64,000 nt of DNA from Euonymus europaeus (taxonomy: Eukaryota > Streptophyta > Magnoliopsida > Celastrales > Celastraceae), in the NCBI GenBank assembly GCA_963580455.1, contig OY756964.1:4588001-4652000 (forward strand), in the 5' to 3' direction. Made by a program: the position numbers and the translations under genes. Under the pieces are notes generated by a model that was given only the letters and a program-made list of their open reading frames with translations, did not search any database and was not told the DNA's origin. Shown here one piece after another: positions 52,114-64,000 of this stretch (the stretch's first letter is position 1; every line of letters begins with the position of its first letter).

Positions 52114-55100
52114 CTATGACTCTGTGTCTAGTGATATACTGAGTTTAATTGAAGAGTGTGTTACGACGATTTCTTTTGAATTATTTTGTGCTTTCGGGTG
52201 ACCAAGACAAACCAGCTTTATCCGAACATGAAGAGGTTTCATGAAAATAAGATCCCTCAAATCATGGTTTGATTTTAACAGGAAAGCAGTGCATGAGTCT
52301 CTATCTATTCCTCCATCTGGGTTCAAAATATCTGCTATTCTTGCCGCATATTTTTCTCGACTTTCTTCTTTTAAGTTGGGACTTCTACTGAGCCTTAGAT
52401 ACAAAGCCGCAGCAATAATCACCTGCGAGAATCAAAACATAAAAAATGACAGACAAAAACTAAATGGAACTCGTCATGTTCTTGCCAAAGGAACTGAAGC
52501 ATAGATGATAGAACATGCTAAAGTAAATGGTCTGCTATTATGGCGCAGGATTTGCATGCCTTCTGTGTACCATAATATAGTGCTACGAAACCCTCCCTCT
52601 CGTGCCTCGCAGAACCGAGCCTCAAACCAAGTGTATCATTCGCTAATTACTTAAATAACATTTTCCTTTCAATTTTTGTCAAAGGCTGGTCTTGAGCCAC
52701 TGTCCACTGACAGCACTGAACACCTACTTGAAAAAGAATAATGTCCAAAAACTGTGGATGCTTTACATCTTTATTTTATTGTCTAAAAACAATCAAACTC
52801 CGTGAAAGAGCAGCTATATTTACACTATATTCTAATAACCTCGTATCAAAAGTCAAGCAAGACATGAGAAACCTTACCAAGCACAAAAAGGGATGAAGAT
52901 GAGCATACCTCACTCTCCCCAGGACTTGTATTGATGGTACAGTCAATGTGAGTGAAGTCATCTGAAGTTTTCAAATCAGAAATTGCATCAGTATCTTCGG
53001 CATTTATTTCTTCAACAGGGTCTGAGAAGGCCAGATTATCCAACTCATCATAAAACTGTTGGGCAACACCAACCTACAAAAAAAAAAAAAAAATCGATTC
53101 CTAAGCTATTGACAAGTTATAGAACACATGGGCGTGAGATGCATGCACATATACATGCATTTGCGAGCGCCTGTGCAGGTAAAGTTGCATGTGGGGATAA
53201 GCTGTGTACATTTATCCTCACTGACCCCATCTCCACTAGGAACCTTGTGCACGTGGTTTGTTTAAAAATTTATAGGGTATTGCTAACAAGTTGTCCTTAG
53301 CATTTTTCATCTACATACAGATCTGTGTCTGTGTGTGTGTGTGTGTGCGCGTGTGAAGAAAGGAAGGAAAAGAAAAGCATTTTAACCTTCTCTACAGATC
53401 CCACAACATCCTCAGCTCCAGTACAAACAGTAGCAGCCCCTCTAGCCTGGTGCCATATGCAGCTTTTATTCAATGGTTCTATAAGCTCGAAATCCAAAGG
53501 GATATCTACATTTAACTGCATGTCAACCCTGCCTGTTACACACATCACCTTCAGGATCACCATAGCCGCTTATTGAGTATTCTCAGCATACAAGAAATAG
53601 CTAATTGAATAATGTAATCAAGTGTACAGAAAAGTCCAAGCAGCTAAGTCCAAGCAGCTAATTGCAAGACTACAATTGACGAAGTGTTTACCAGGAACTA
53701 CAAAAAATGACATCATTTAGGCTAGCCTGATTAAATCTTTATATCGGAACAGAAAGTTTCAAATTTTGAAAATTTTTCAAGAATTTGACGTTATCATTGT
53801 CATTGAAATGTTTCAATAAATTTCACTATGTGAACCAAGAAAGGGGGGAAAAGGGTTGGGCATAATGATTTTTTTAAGCAACTTGGGAGTGGGCATAATG
53901 ATTTATGTAAGGCAAGGGTAACCCACTGAAGAAAGTTTCTAAGACACTTTAGAAACAGATGATTATATACTGTGAATTAGTATATACTAGTCCTCTTACA
54001 TTGCATATACTTGTCTCAGAAAAACCATCAAGCAAACAGACATACCGATGAAGCAAAATGGTTACAAGGAAAGAAATCTAGATTTTTTTTCTCTTAATTT
54101 TCTCTGATGAAAAGGGCTGGCTGAGCTTTTAGCAAGTAGCATAACACAGAAATTGAGTATTTCAAATTGCATCACTTATGACCTAAAAATTTAACCACCA
54201 CAATTTTAGGCAATGTTCATGTAACATGTGCTAGAACCAATCAAATCATAGACAGTGCGAAACCTGGCAACAAATCAATGCGTTGAAGATGATGAGTCTC
54301 AGCTACATGAATTCCTCTGGCACTGTCAGAGAAAGAAATGGAAACAGAACACATTGTCATGGCTGAAAACTTCACGAATTCAAGCTTGTTAAGTAAACAG
54401 TATCAAAAGAATTAAGGAAAGATTCAAACGAAAAGGAACTGAATTGGACTAATAACAACATGAATGTGCAAATTGCCTATACAAAAGTAGAAACACTCAC
54501 GCAGCATAAACTCTCTCCAAAGGAACATTAAACCAATAAGGTAAACCAAGGATCCCAAAGTTTGAAAACTGGAAATCTGAAGAGACTCCAGATTCTCTAC
54601 TCAGTTTCAAAACCCTCTGTCCAACTACAAAACACAAGAAAATAAATGAGTCACAGACACTAACTACACAAAAGTAGTAAAACTAGTGCAAGCAACCATG
54701 ATTTGGTACCTGTGTCACACATGATTATTTGATTTTGGAAGCTAGTTAAGGAAGATATAAGACCAGCATATGGATACCCCTTCAACATAAAGCAACCATC
54801 AGTTTGCTGTTGCAACCATTCGCATGGCATCTGATTCAAAAGAGAGAGTTTCTCCAAAATCATCTCTCCACAGAACTCCAAAATTGTAAGAAATCCTTTG
54901 AATTTTGATACGCACATATTAGACTCAATTAGTTGAAATATACATGAAAGAGAAAAGAGGCATCGATCAAATCAACTTCAAACCTTTGAAAATTTGTTTT
55001 ATCTCTCCTGAAGCCACGTCCATGACCCATAACATCTCAAATCTGCAAATGACACTCATTCATGAAGCCAGTGCCTAAAAGATTTACAAGATGCAAAGAA

Positions 55101-58100
55101 AAAGATACAGCTGATCAATAACCAATTCAAGTTTATAGTTGGATGATTTGATCTATTTTTGCATCTTCTAAACGGAGTGGCATGGTTCAATAGAGGCAAG
55201 CAGTTGGTAGTCATGATTATTGGCCAGTTCAGAACAATTTTGTTCCATGAAATATTAAACTATTGATCCAGGCCCAGCCATAGCATAATATTGTTTGCTT
55301 TGGGCTCACACCCGCAAAACTTTTAAAATGCATCATACTAGTTAAGGGTGGGTCTGCCAATATAAAGAACTTCATGGCTTCCTACCTAAGCAATGTGGGG
55401 TCGGACGGAGGAATGACTACCTTCCACAAGGACCTTTTGCAACAACTATTGACTAAACAACTGAAAATAGCTCTTAAAGAACTACTACAGATTGAAGATT
55501 GATAAAACTAAAAACCCAAAGACCCCAACTACTTGAAGGGAACTTAAATTATTTTGTACCAGTCAATTTAGTACAACATAGCGCAATGAGTATCAATTGT
55601 TGACAATGGTGCATTAAAAGTCAGGGATGAGGTAATTCCAAAAAAAAAAAAAAATCGACGATTAGATACTTACGTTCTAAGATTTTGGATATTCAGCATT
55701 TCATAGATTGAGATGCAATTATATGCCTTAGTGGAATGGAATACTTCGCAGCCCAATTGAAAGGGTAAAACACCTTCGAGCTAGTAAACTTGGAAGTCAT
55801 GGGTTCAAATTCCATCTAGTACATCTATGAGACTGTGACTTAAAATGATACTAGTGGTTTGCTGCTGACTGTTAGTCTGCTACTATCCAGAGCTACTCTG
55901 CAGGTTGGGTCCAATATATCCAATGTGGCCAACCCTTGGAGGTTCCATGTACTCAAAAATATATAAGGACAAAAAGAAATTGTATAAAAAGGAGTGTCGA
56001 TATTTATCCCAGGAACATATCACCACATTTGAAGTCTACTGTAGATAGGAAAATAGTAGCAAGAAATGTATTCTTTACCTTCGATTAATAATTATGAAGA
56101 AGTTGCCCGACTTCAACAGATGCCAAGGAAACAGTAGTGATTGGGAGTCTAATTTTTCAGGCTCCTTAACAACATTTACCCCAAAACCCAGCTTATCGGT
56201 GATCCAGCTCCATAAACTACCATCGCCTTTACTGACGTCAGATATTGGGTAAAGTGTCTCCAGAACTCGCCTTCCCAGATCAGCTCTTCTGATGGCATGG
56301 TTCTTAGTACAAGGGACCAAGAAAATAATTAATAAGTGACTAGGCCATGTGAAGATCACAACCAACATATCAAAACAAGTTTCTCAAAAAGAAAGCACCA
56401 AACTAAATGTAAATGGAACACGGACATTATGCTTTCTATAATACATTTCCAATATAGAAATTCATTCCAGACAATTGAACCTTCTTAAAACGAAAATAAT
56501 ATAAATAAATTGAGGGTGGAATAACAACAGACCTCGGACACATAATGGAACTTGAATACTGTTTCCATGTCCCCATCAGTAAATCAAGCCACATTAGAAT
56601 TTTTTGCGAATGATTGAACCATTTTGGTAGATTAACCCTCAAACAAGAAGTTTTGGTCATTGCCAATTACTTAATGAGCATTCAATGTATCAGCTATGCT
56701 CATATTGTGTAGTACACACCCACAAGCAAAACGATTTAGTTAACTAATACATATTCCAAATTATAATGAGGAAAAAAATTGTCTTCAAACAACATAGGGA
56801 GACTTTCATTTTTTCATTTAACATTTTCATGAAAAATAAAATCTGGATTCAGAGAGTGCTAACAGCCTTACACAATACGTGCGGACTAGAAAGGTGAAAA
56901 ATAATATTTGCAACAAATTAAAGATAAAATAGCACTGTAATTTGCAAATCTTATCAAGTTTGTGAGGAAGAATGTTAATCAATAACAAAGCTTGTGGTTG
57001 ATCGTTTTGGCTAATCAACAGTTTCTAACCTTAAATGCAGAGACAAATGCTCAAGCAGGAACTAGCCCTCATAGAGGTTTATAAGAGAGTGGTGGATCAA
57101 TATATTCCAACTTACAGTACGTGAAGATTTAGTGAAATAGAATCGTATCAGGATCAATGTCTATATACGCACCTCAGAATCTACAATATATAGGCAATCA
57201 TCATTTTCATCATAAAACGAAGCTGCAGGGCGCACCATCTTAGCAGAGTCGAAATCGCCATCCTCAAACCCCGGACAAGAACCAATCTGGCATATAAAAA
57301 GAGCAAGTTTGTTAATTCCATCATTTTATCTAGAACAAATATAAGGGAGAAAGGACATTGCAAAATAAGTTTCATGTTTCATACACCAAGAAAGTCCTGT
57401 AAATGAGAAACCTAATCCCATACTATTGATATTACACAGTTACACTAGCGTGATTATAGAATAGCACGCCACGAAAAGGCTTATTTAATTCTTTGTTAAC
57501 GGTTGAAGTCCTTTGAACATAAGCATAACAATTCATAGAGAAATATGCAGAACGGGCACAAAGTATTTTCATAAAAATTGAAAGGGCAAACCACAAGTAT
57601 TAATATCACAACAGGACAAAGGAGAAGAAATGGTAAAACAACACTGGAATAGACCAGAAGATATGCTACAAAGAATGGACAAGACTTGAATTGCCAAATC
57701 AATTGTCAGCCAGGCTAAGACTCTGTCCACAAAAAGCCATATCTTATAAAGGTGAAAACAGATTACATAAAGACCTGCCCAAATCATGGGTGCTGACCAA
57801 GGAATGCATAAATGATGAGGCATTATAAACAAAACTAATGTAGCACCGTAATCAGGAAAGGTAACCCACCCAATATATCAGCAGCCTAAGGTGTTCAAAC
57901 TTCTAGTATTTCATTGAAGATTCAGGTTCACAAGGTTATCTGCTCTTCCGAGAAATGTCAATCATATAAGCATTCAAGACAATTTTAAATGGGCAAAAAA
58001 ATGTTAACTGGAATGAAACATTTCAAGGGAATCCAATTATGGTAATTTGAGAGATAGATACTTGAAACCTATTTTTAGTGCTTCTTTAAGCAGTCAAAAT

Positions 58101-61100
58101 ATATCAATCAAACACAAAACAAATAGCTTTGCTAGAACTGTTTTGCCTAAGATTCACATTATACCTTTGCTACAAATATTTTGCATACAGTTCCGTCTTC
58201 AATTGACCAATCAAAAAATCATAAGCAAGAATATATCCTAGCAAGTTGAATTATAGACAGAACGGTCAACCAAAGCTATATTTCACCTACTAAAGCATGT
58301 CATTGATGGGAAATAACAAAGTAGTTACCTGGAATAAGTAGCAAACATTGTCTACTTATTGTTTTTTAGAAGCAATTTCTCCTCCCCAAAAAAACCAATT
58401 ATAACTAAACAGTTGCATTTAATTATAAAAATAAACAATCAAAACAAGTCAATATGACAGGAATGGCAATGATTGAAATATATAATGCAATGAGCTAATG
58501 AAAATCAACATAATGCCTGCACCTATAAGCCTCTGGGTATTAAAAAATTAAAAAAACTAAAAACTGCATTAAAAATTGACTCAAAGTCTCAAACTCCTCT
58601 GATATAAATTTCATACATACACAATCCAGAATGTTTCCATTGCCATCAAATATGATAATCCGATGATGATTGCTATCAGATAGAAATAGGCGTTCACCAC
58701 TTTCATCTGCACAGATACATCCTGCAGAAAAGCATGCAGAAATTGAAAAATTATATGAATATTTTATGAAGATATTTGAAGCTAGTATTGAAAAGAATAT
58801 AAGATATGCAATCTTATGTAAAAGGTAAAATAAAAATTCTTATGACTAGTCTATAGAGTTTGTTTGTCATGCTTCTATATCTGTTCCTGTGACAAATGCC
58901 AGAAGTATCACTTTAGCAGCCATTAATATTGTTGCACCTTTTTTTGTTGGCTTTGTGGGGAGGGGAAGAAGGGCAGCAATAAGCAGAGACTATGAATTCT
59001 AAGTACACGTAACAACAAGCATTCTCGAACTTGAAGCTCTGTCAACCAAGTTAATAACCATAACAATACTCATGTTCAAGAAAGTTCTCAGGGGATCACT
59101 AACTTTAACTCATTAAAAAAAACTCACATCATAATAAAGGAATAAGCAAAAGGCATATGTTTGACTTGTCACAAAGGATTGAATTCCGGGTCTAATTTTG
59201 AAATATGTGTAAGATATTAATGCAGTTTCTCATGATTTTCACAGGACCCTAACCTAGGGGTAAGCAAGAAATAATAAAAAAAACACACACACAAAACTGA
59301 ATCAGCTGTGCTCATTCAATAAATTGGGTTCAGCTTTTCAATAATGTAGCTCCAGATTGGTTCAAATTTAAAAAAAAAATCATTACAGTTTCTGTTTAGT
59401 TTTCTTTTCTAAAATCTGATCCTATACACGCATACGATGCACTGCCAGTTTATGCAGCGCTATACAAAATAATATCATCACCACATTGCCATTTTTTAAT
59501 CTAATCCCTACCAAAAAACCCCCGTTTTCTGAAAAGACACCAATAGTGAGAATGAGAATAAAAAAAGGGGGTAAAGTAAAGAAATAATTGCTTCAATTGG
59601 AAATTATATTTCTGTTTCTGGGCAGATTCCCTATAAAGACATATACAAGACATAACAAGCAGATCCAGACATACAGAAAATCAACAGAACTGCGTAGAAA
59701 GTCTATACCTGGAAAGTGAAGAAGTAAGTTCTGTAAAGAAAAACACAACTGCGGTTCTTTAGGACCCTCATCTAGTTTTACCCAAGAGCTTTGCAAAAGC
59801 ACACTGATGTCTTTATTGTCTCGTGTGTTTAACCCCTCGACAGCTGCAAACAAAATAGCAAAAATGTAGTCTTTATTGCCTGTAAGCTCACGCGACTGTT
59901 TGCATGTGTATGTACGCCAGCATAAATGTAGTTGGCACTCATGCATATTTAAACACTTACAAAAGCAAAGATATAAAAATGATAACATTAATTATGTTCG
60001 ACAGAATTAAATAGCGACAGACACAGAAGACGATAATTGGACAAAAACTTAGCCAACAATGTGAATGAAAAGGTTAGAACATTAAATAGCACAACATACC
60101 AACATGTGAAATAGTATGTCAATATGTGAAATATTACACAGAGAGGCCATAATGCTGCTAAGTGGTAAGAAGGATCTTTTCAACTTAAAATCTGATCCAG
60201 GAACTGGCAAATGGTGGTGAAGTAGAGGTAACCAAGTTGAATGGAATAAATTAAGAAGGATGCGACGTGGAGGCAGAAAAGGGAAGAGAAACATTTTCTT
60301 TAATGTTTAACATAGGCTTTCATCATGAACCTCACGTCGTTCCAAATGCCACATCATCCTATCCATAATTTCAAATATTTCATCGGATTTTTTGCATCTG
60401 TAAAAGCCTTCAGGAGTTTGTTCACTTCACTTACAACCCAAACACCTCAAGTTTATGTTGGGATGGGATCATGAAGGAAGCCAATACCACAATCTAAAAG
60501 AATCGTTCGCACAATAACAAGTCCCCCAATAGATTGTCCCTTTTGCACATCATAAATACTAGAAATATAACAATGAAGATCAGAACAAGAAATCATTCAT
60601 TTGCTGTTGCAGAAAACTAACATCCACGTTGCCAGATTATATGGTATAAGTAAAACCAAACATCACAAAGTGTGCGTTATGGAGAACTCATGCAAATTCA
60701 AATGATAAAAAATACACATACCTTTATTCAGCAGTCCGACATCCGAGCTCTTCTCATGGAAAACTAAAGGGTTTCTGAAATCTTTAAATAAAATGTAGCA
60801 TATCCCATTTTCTATCTAGACAAGCAAAGATTGGCTTAATTAAGCTATTAAAAAATAGTTTGCAGTAAATTGTTATAGCATCACAATTACCATACTTATA
60901 ATCGGCAATTAAAAGGAAAAAAAAACGCAAAGCAAGTGACACTGAAACACCAGCAAATAATTATCCAACCAGGGTACATTTTTTGTTAAAAAGTTGGCCC
61001 AAAATCATCAACTACTCTAAGCAGTTGACTGTATCATCAACAAATTGTGGCTTTTTTCTGACTGTATACATGTTTGCCTTAACATTTCCTTCATTTTTAA

Positions 61101-63137
61101 TGCACATATTCCAAAATTCCCTTCAATTCTGTAAAAAAGCTAGAAATAAAACCATAGTATATGTCTTAAAATCATGATTAGCCACTTTATCCATATATCG
61201 AAAAGAAGTGAAGATTGTGTTAAGAGAATATCTGAAACAATTAACACTACAAGGGCTTAGCTAAGAAACTCAACCTCGTTTACAAATAACACTATAAAAT
61301 CCAGGAAACAAATTAACGCTTGTAATAAGCTTTCTGAGCTAACTTGAAAATATAATAAATTGAGAAACTTGTGTTGAGAATCTCAAAACGAGGAATATGA
61401 CTTCATCTGTTTGTCCAACAAGCGCATCAAAATTCATGGTGAAACAATGACAATCATGCAGCAAAGATTAACAAATTGTCCTATATGTATCTGAAAAAGA
61501 AAAGAAAAAAAACTGGTATTCATACATCCCAAAAGAAGTTTGAAGGGTTTCCCTTGCAAATTGTTACCCATCTCTTAGGCCATGCCTCACAGCAAAGCCT
61601 AATTTAGGGAGTTCAAAGGACCCTTTTTGTACATAAAAAAGAATTCCTACACAAGGAAGGTTGCCAAATTAAAAATAGTAGAAGCAATTTATAGGCAACA
61701 AAAAGAAAAGTATCAGCATTCTCCAATTATATAAAGGCCAAAAAGGTTTTGGTTGTATATTTACAAATATATATTAAATATTAAATGAGCTGCACGTGTA
61801 ATTTCTGAAATCATATACGATATGAGTCAATAACTCAATCATCTCATTGAAACTAAAGCCTCTAAGCAAATTATCATATTTTACTCCAATCGCACAAGTT
61901 CTAATAGGTTACCTCCACACCTCAAAAAAATTCTTCCTAGTTAATAAAATGGGAAACGTGATGTACTCCTTCATAATAAATTGAAACAGCTCAGTTCTAT
62001 CAGCAGCAGAGGAAATTGAGTAACTCGGCTGAAAGCCCATCACAGAGAGTTGAGGAAACCTGCAACAACAATAGATTACTACCTCAGAATGCACCAACTA
62101 CTTAATATGTAATGTAAACCATTTAAACTAAGTATGCGTAAACTCTACCTCTGTTGAAGAGCCTTTACTTTCTCAAACATACTAACTGGGTCACAAGACT
62201 CACTACCCACCATTTGAGAACTGTCAAGGATCCGTCCAGCAATCACCATAAAGGTTCCATCTCGCTTTGAAAATTGTTTATCTCCCTCAATTTTATTAAA
62301 CCAACAATGGTTGGGACCTGCAGATACAAATACGAAAAAATTACCAATTTGACGAGCTTTATATACAAGACCGATGTAGATTGATTACTGGATCCTCGGA
62401 GTTATCGCTCTGATATTGATTTAAGTATTAAAAAAACCATGTTGAAACATGCTTTATATATGAAAGGTTCCAAATGGAGATCCTTAAGCTATATTTATCT
62501 AAACTGTTTGTTACATAGATTAAAATATATACATATAAAGTTCACTGAGAGAATAGAACATATATTTGTATTCGACAAATATACGTCAGCAAGAAGTGTT
62601 GCATGCACAAAGAAAATTATACATATAATACCTTCAGGCTCATTAAGAGCAGATTTGATGAAGGATAAGATATCATCGATGTGTGAAGACTGTTGTGAAC
62701 CTTCGGGTATTGTTGAGTACCTAGAGAGTAGAGAAATTGCCAATTTGTAGCGAAAGAAACCACAAAAATACTAACGTGGGGAGAAATGGTTTTTTCCGCT
62801 CTCTCACGCACATGGATGTAGACAAGTGAACCAAACTAGAAGTATTAAATTAAAAAACTATAGAGAAGTAATTACCTGTGAGAATGAGAACCTTTCTCTG
62901 CAGTTCCTGAGTAGATTTTGTCAAATGCACAAGAGAGAAGGACGAAAGAGCGAGCTGAGAAGTTTCTGGCTAGCTTAGATTGTTGATAATGGTTCCCTGT
63001 GACGTAAAAGATAGACACTATCAGTGTTAAATAATAATCATCAGCAATATGTAAGCGTCAAAAGAGAGAAGTTGCTAACCCCAGCAGCAGGGCAGGCACC
63101 TTAAAATTTGCCTCATACGTTGAAATCGAAGAGACAT
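52114..63137 (-). CDS. NHL-repeat protein, probably organellar (EMB1974-like)
   Basis: Seventeen minus-strand exons join in phase to 2292 bp, 763 residues: 63080-63137, 62876-62996, 62632-62720, 62149-62317, 61921-62059, 60722-60815, 59709-59843, 58621-58721, 57173-57286, 56079-56302, 54984-55042, 54710-54895, 54501-54624, 54264-54322, 53387-53532, 52909-53073 and 52114-52422. The N-terminus is basic, hydrophobic and acid-free (MSLRFQRMRQILRCL, ..SKLARNFSARSF), like a mitochondrial or plastid presequence. NHL repeats are clear at about residues 268-350 (CADESGERLFLSDSNHHRII; MVRPAASFYDENDDCLYIVD; NHAIRRADLG). The rest is unassigned. The family has an Arabidopsis member that I recall as EMB1974 (AT3G07060), required for embryo development; that link is tentative. 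The splice choice is least sure for exons 1-3. Confidence 0.85.
53324..53356. repeat. (TG)n microsatellite in NHL gene intron
   Basis: TGTGTCTGTGTGTGTGTGTG tract passing into GCGCGTGTG. Confidence 0.9.
55745..55970 (+). mobile_element. tRNA-derived SINE candidate in NHL gene intron
   Basis: A Pol III B-box match GGTTCAAATTCC (55802-55813, after GTCATG) follows about 40 bp after a GCCCAATTGAAAGGGTAAA segment that could be a degraded A box. A non-coding body continues to about 55970 (GGTTGGGTCCAATATATCC..CTCAAAAATATATAAGG). It lies in the 1.04-kb intron between exons 10 and 11. No target duplication was found. Confidence 0.45.
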
Positions 63138-64000
63138 TCTGGTGCATTTAGATGGACCTGCATGAAGAGCTTGAGCAGAATTATTTCCTGGTAAAACTTA
63201 AGCTGCTGGTTTCAAGGTTGACACATGCAAGAATGACCCGATTCGCAATTCACGTTTCACTAATTCAATTTTTGGTAGATGTCTATGTGTTATGGTGGCC
63301 CCTTTCTAGATTGCAAAGCTATATACTAGATAGATCCAAGTTTTTATGTTCGCAATTCAAAATTCAAAGTTTGACCAATATTGACAAAAGCACATAATAC
63401 ATGATGGAAACTGGATACTTCATATGTACCCAACCACCCATGCAACAACCATAGTCTTACCTTTTCATACCCCTCTTTTTTGATAAATGTTATCACCCAA
63501 ATTCACTATAAACGATGGCTGTGCCACTAAGACGTACTTTATGATTTTAGGTATCACTTAAGCACTTAAATGCTTTCTATAATTATTCAATGTTTTCATT
63601 CACAAAACCAGTATTGTTCAGCCTCAACGTAAGTAGTGATCTCCCCATCTACAAATGCTTTAGACAAATAGTCATCTTGCTCTCCAGATAAGCAAATCCT
63701 ATTCTTCAATTTTACTGTGACTCCCCTCAATCTAATCTCTAAACTTAGTTGGCTCTTCTTAATGACTACTTGGGAAAACACCTTTTGTCCTTTGACTTCA
63801 TGTTTCACTCAGATTAGGCCGAGCTCAGGATCTACTGAAGCACTCCATCTCCAACTTTTAAGAGACGCGGCTCAAGTATTTGATAAAAACCTCCATCAAA
63901 AGCCCATTTGCCAAGACACCTGGAAATTGTAATACAAATAGTAACCTAACTTGGATTACAGGATTAATGAAAGCCTTGTGCGGAATGATACTGTTATAAG
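63138..64000. other. Upstream flank of NHL gene; nothing identified
   Basis: No gene can be supported. A minus-strand open frame (63596-63808; ..LRGVTVKLKNRICLSGEQDD..) reads like protein, but I could not assign it or extend it with convincing splice sites before the window ends. Confidence 0.4.

Noticed and set aside
63596..63808. Minus-strand open frame near the right edge that looks protein-like.
   Set aside because: I could not assign it, and no reliable exon borders are visible before the window ends. It is mentioned only in the flank entry.

Overview
This is nuclear DNA from a flowering plant, most likely a eudicot. The genes have many AT-rich introns with GT..AG borders, the products belong to plant-specific families (trihelix, NPH3, KRP, LEUNIG, PRT1), and the spaces between genes hold typical plant transposon debris. 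I could not name the species. All exon joins below were read by eye and checked for reading-frame phase; none was tested against transcripts.

Layout. 1-6.9 kb (+): 3' part of an EAF1-type NuA4 scaffold gene. 7.7-8.5 kb (-): single-exon trihelix factor. 9.7-10.5 kb: decayed Copia retrotransposon. 11.8-13.7 kb (-): ribosomal protein L13a (uL13). 15.3-16.1 kb: a probable DNA-transposon derivative. 17.0-18.4 kb (+): cytochrome b5. 19.2-22.5 kb (-): NPH3/BTB protein. 23.3-26.05 kb: a hAT element with a clear target-site duplication and an internally deleted transposase. 27.3-29.5 kb (+): a broken gene-like region I cannot identify. 29.9-30.26 kb: a solo LTR with an exact 5-bp target duplication. 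31.9-34.5 kb (-): KRP cyclin-dependent kinase inhibitor with a MITE in intron 1. 35.6-40.6 kb (-): PRT1 N-degron E3 ligase with an apparent 1-bp lesion in exon 1. 42.4-49.9 kb (-): LEUNIG_HOMOLOG-type corepressor, 17 exons. 51.5-51.9 kb (+): coding fragment with an in-frame stop. 52.1-63.1 kb (-): NHL-repeat protein, 17 exons.

The genes are not a functional operon. Their order is informative, though. From memory, the Arabidopsis homologues lie in two duplicated blocks, AT3G24800-AT3G24880 (PRT1, KRP5, RPL13aB, trihelix, EAF1) and AT5G48760-AT5G48820 (RPL13aD, NPH3, CB5-D, KRP3). This window carries genes of both sets together, as expected of the state before the Arabidopsis copies lost genes.

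The observations most worth checking are the T5 homopolymer frameshift in PRT1, the hAT element with its ATACG-rich ends and its internally deleted yet open transposase frame, the unidentified broken gene at 27.3-29.5 kb, the solo LTR, and an imperfect 23-bp hairpin in a putative 3'-UTR intron of EAF1.
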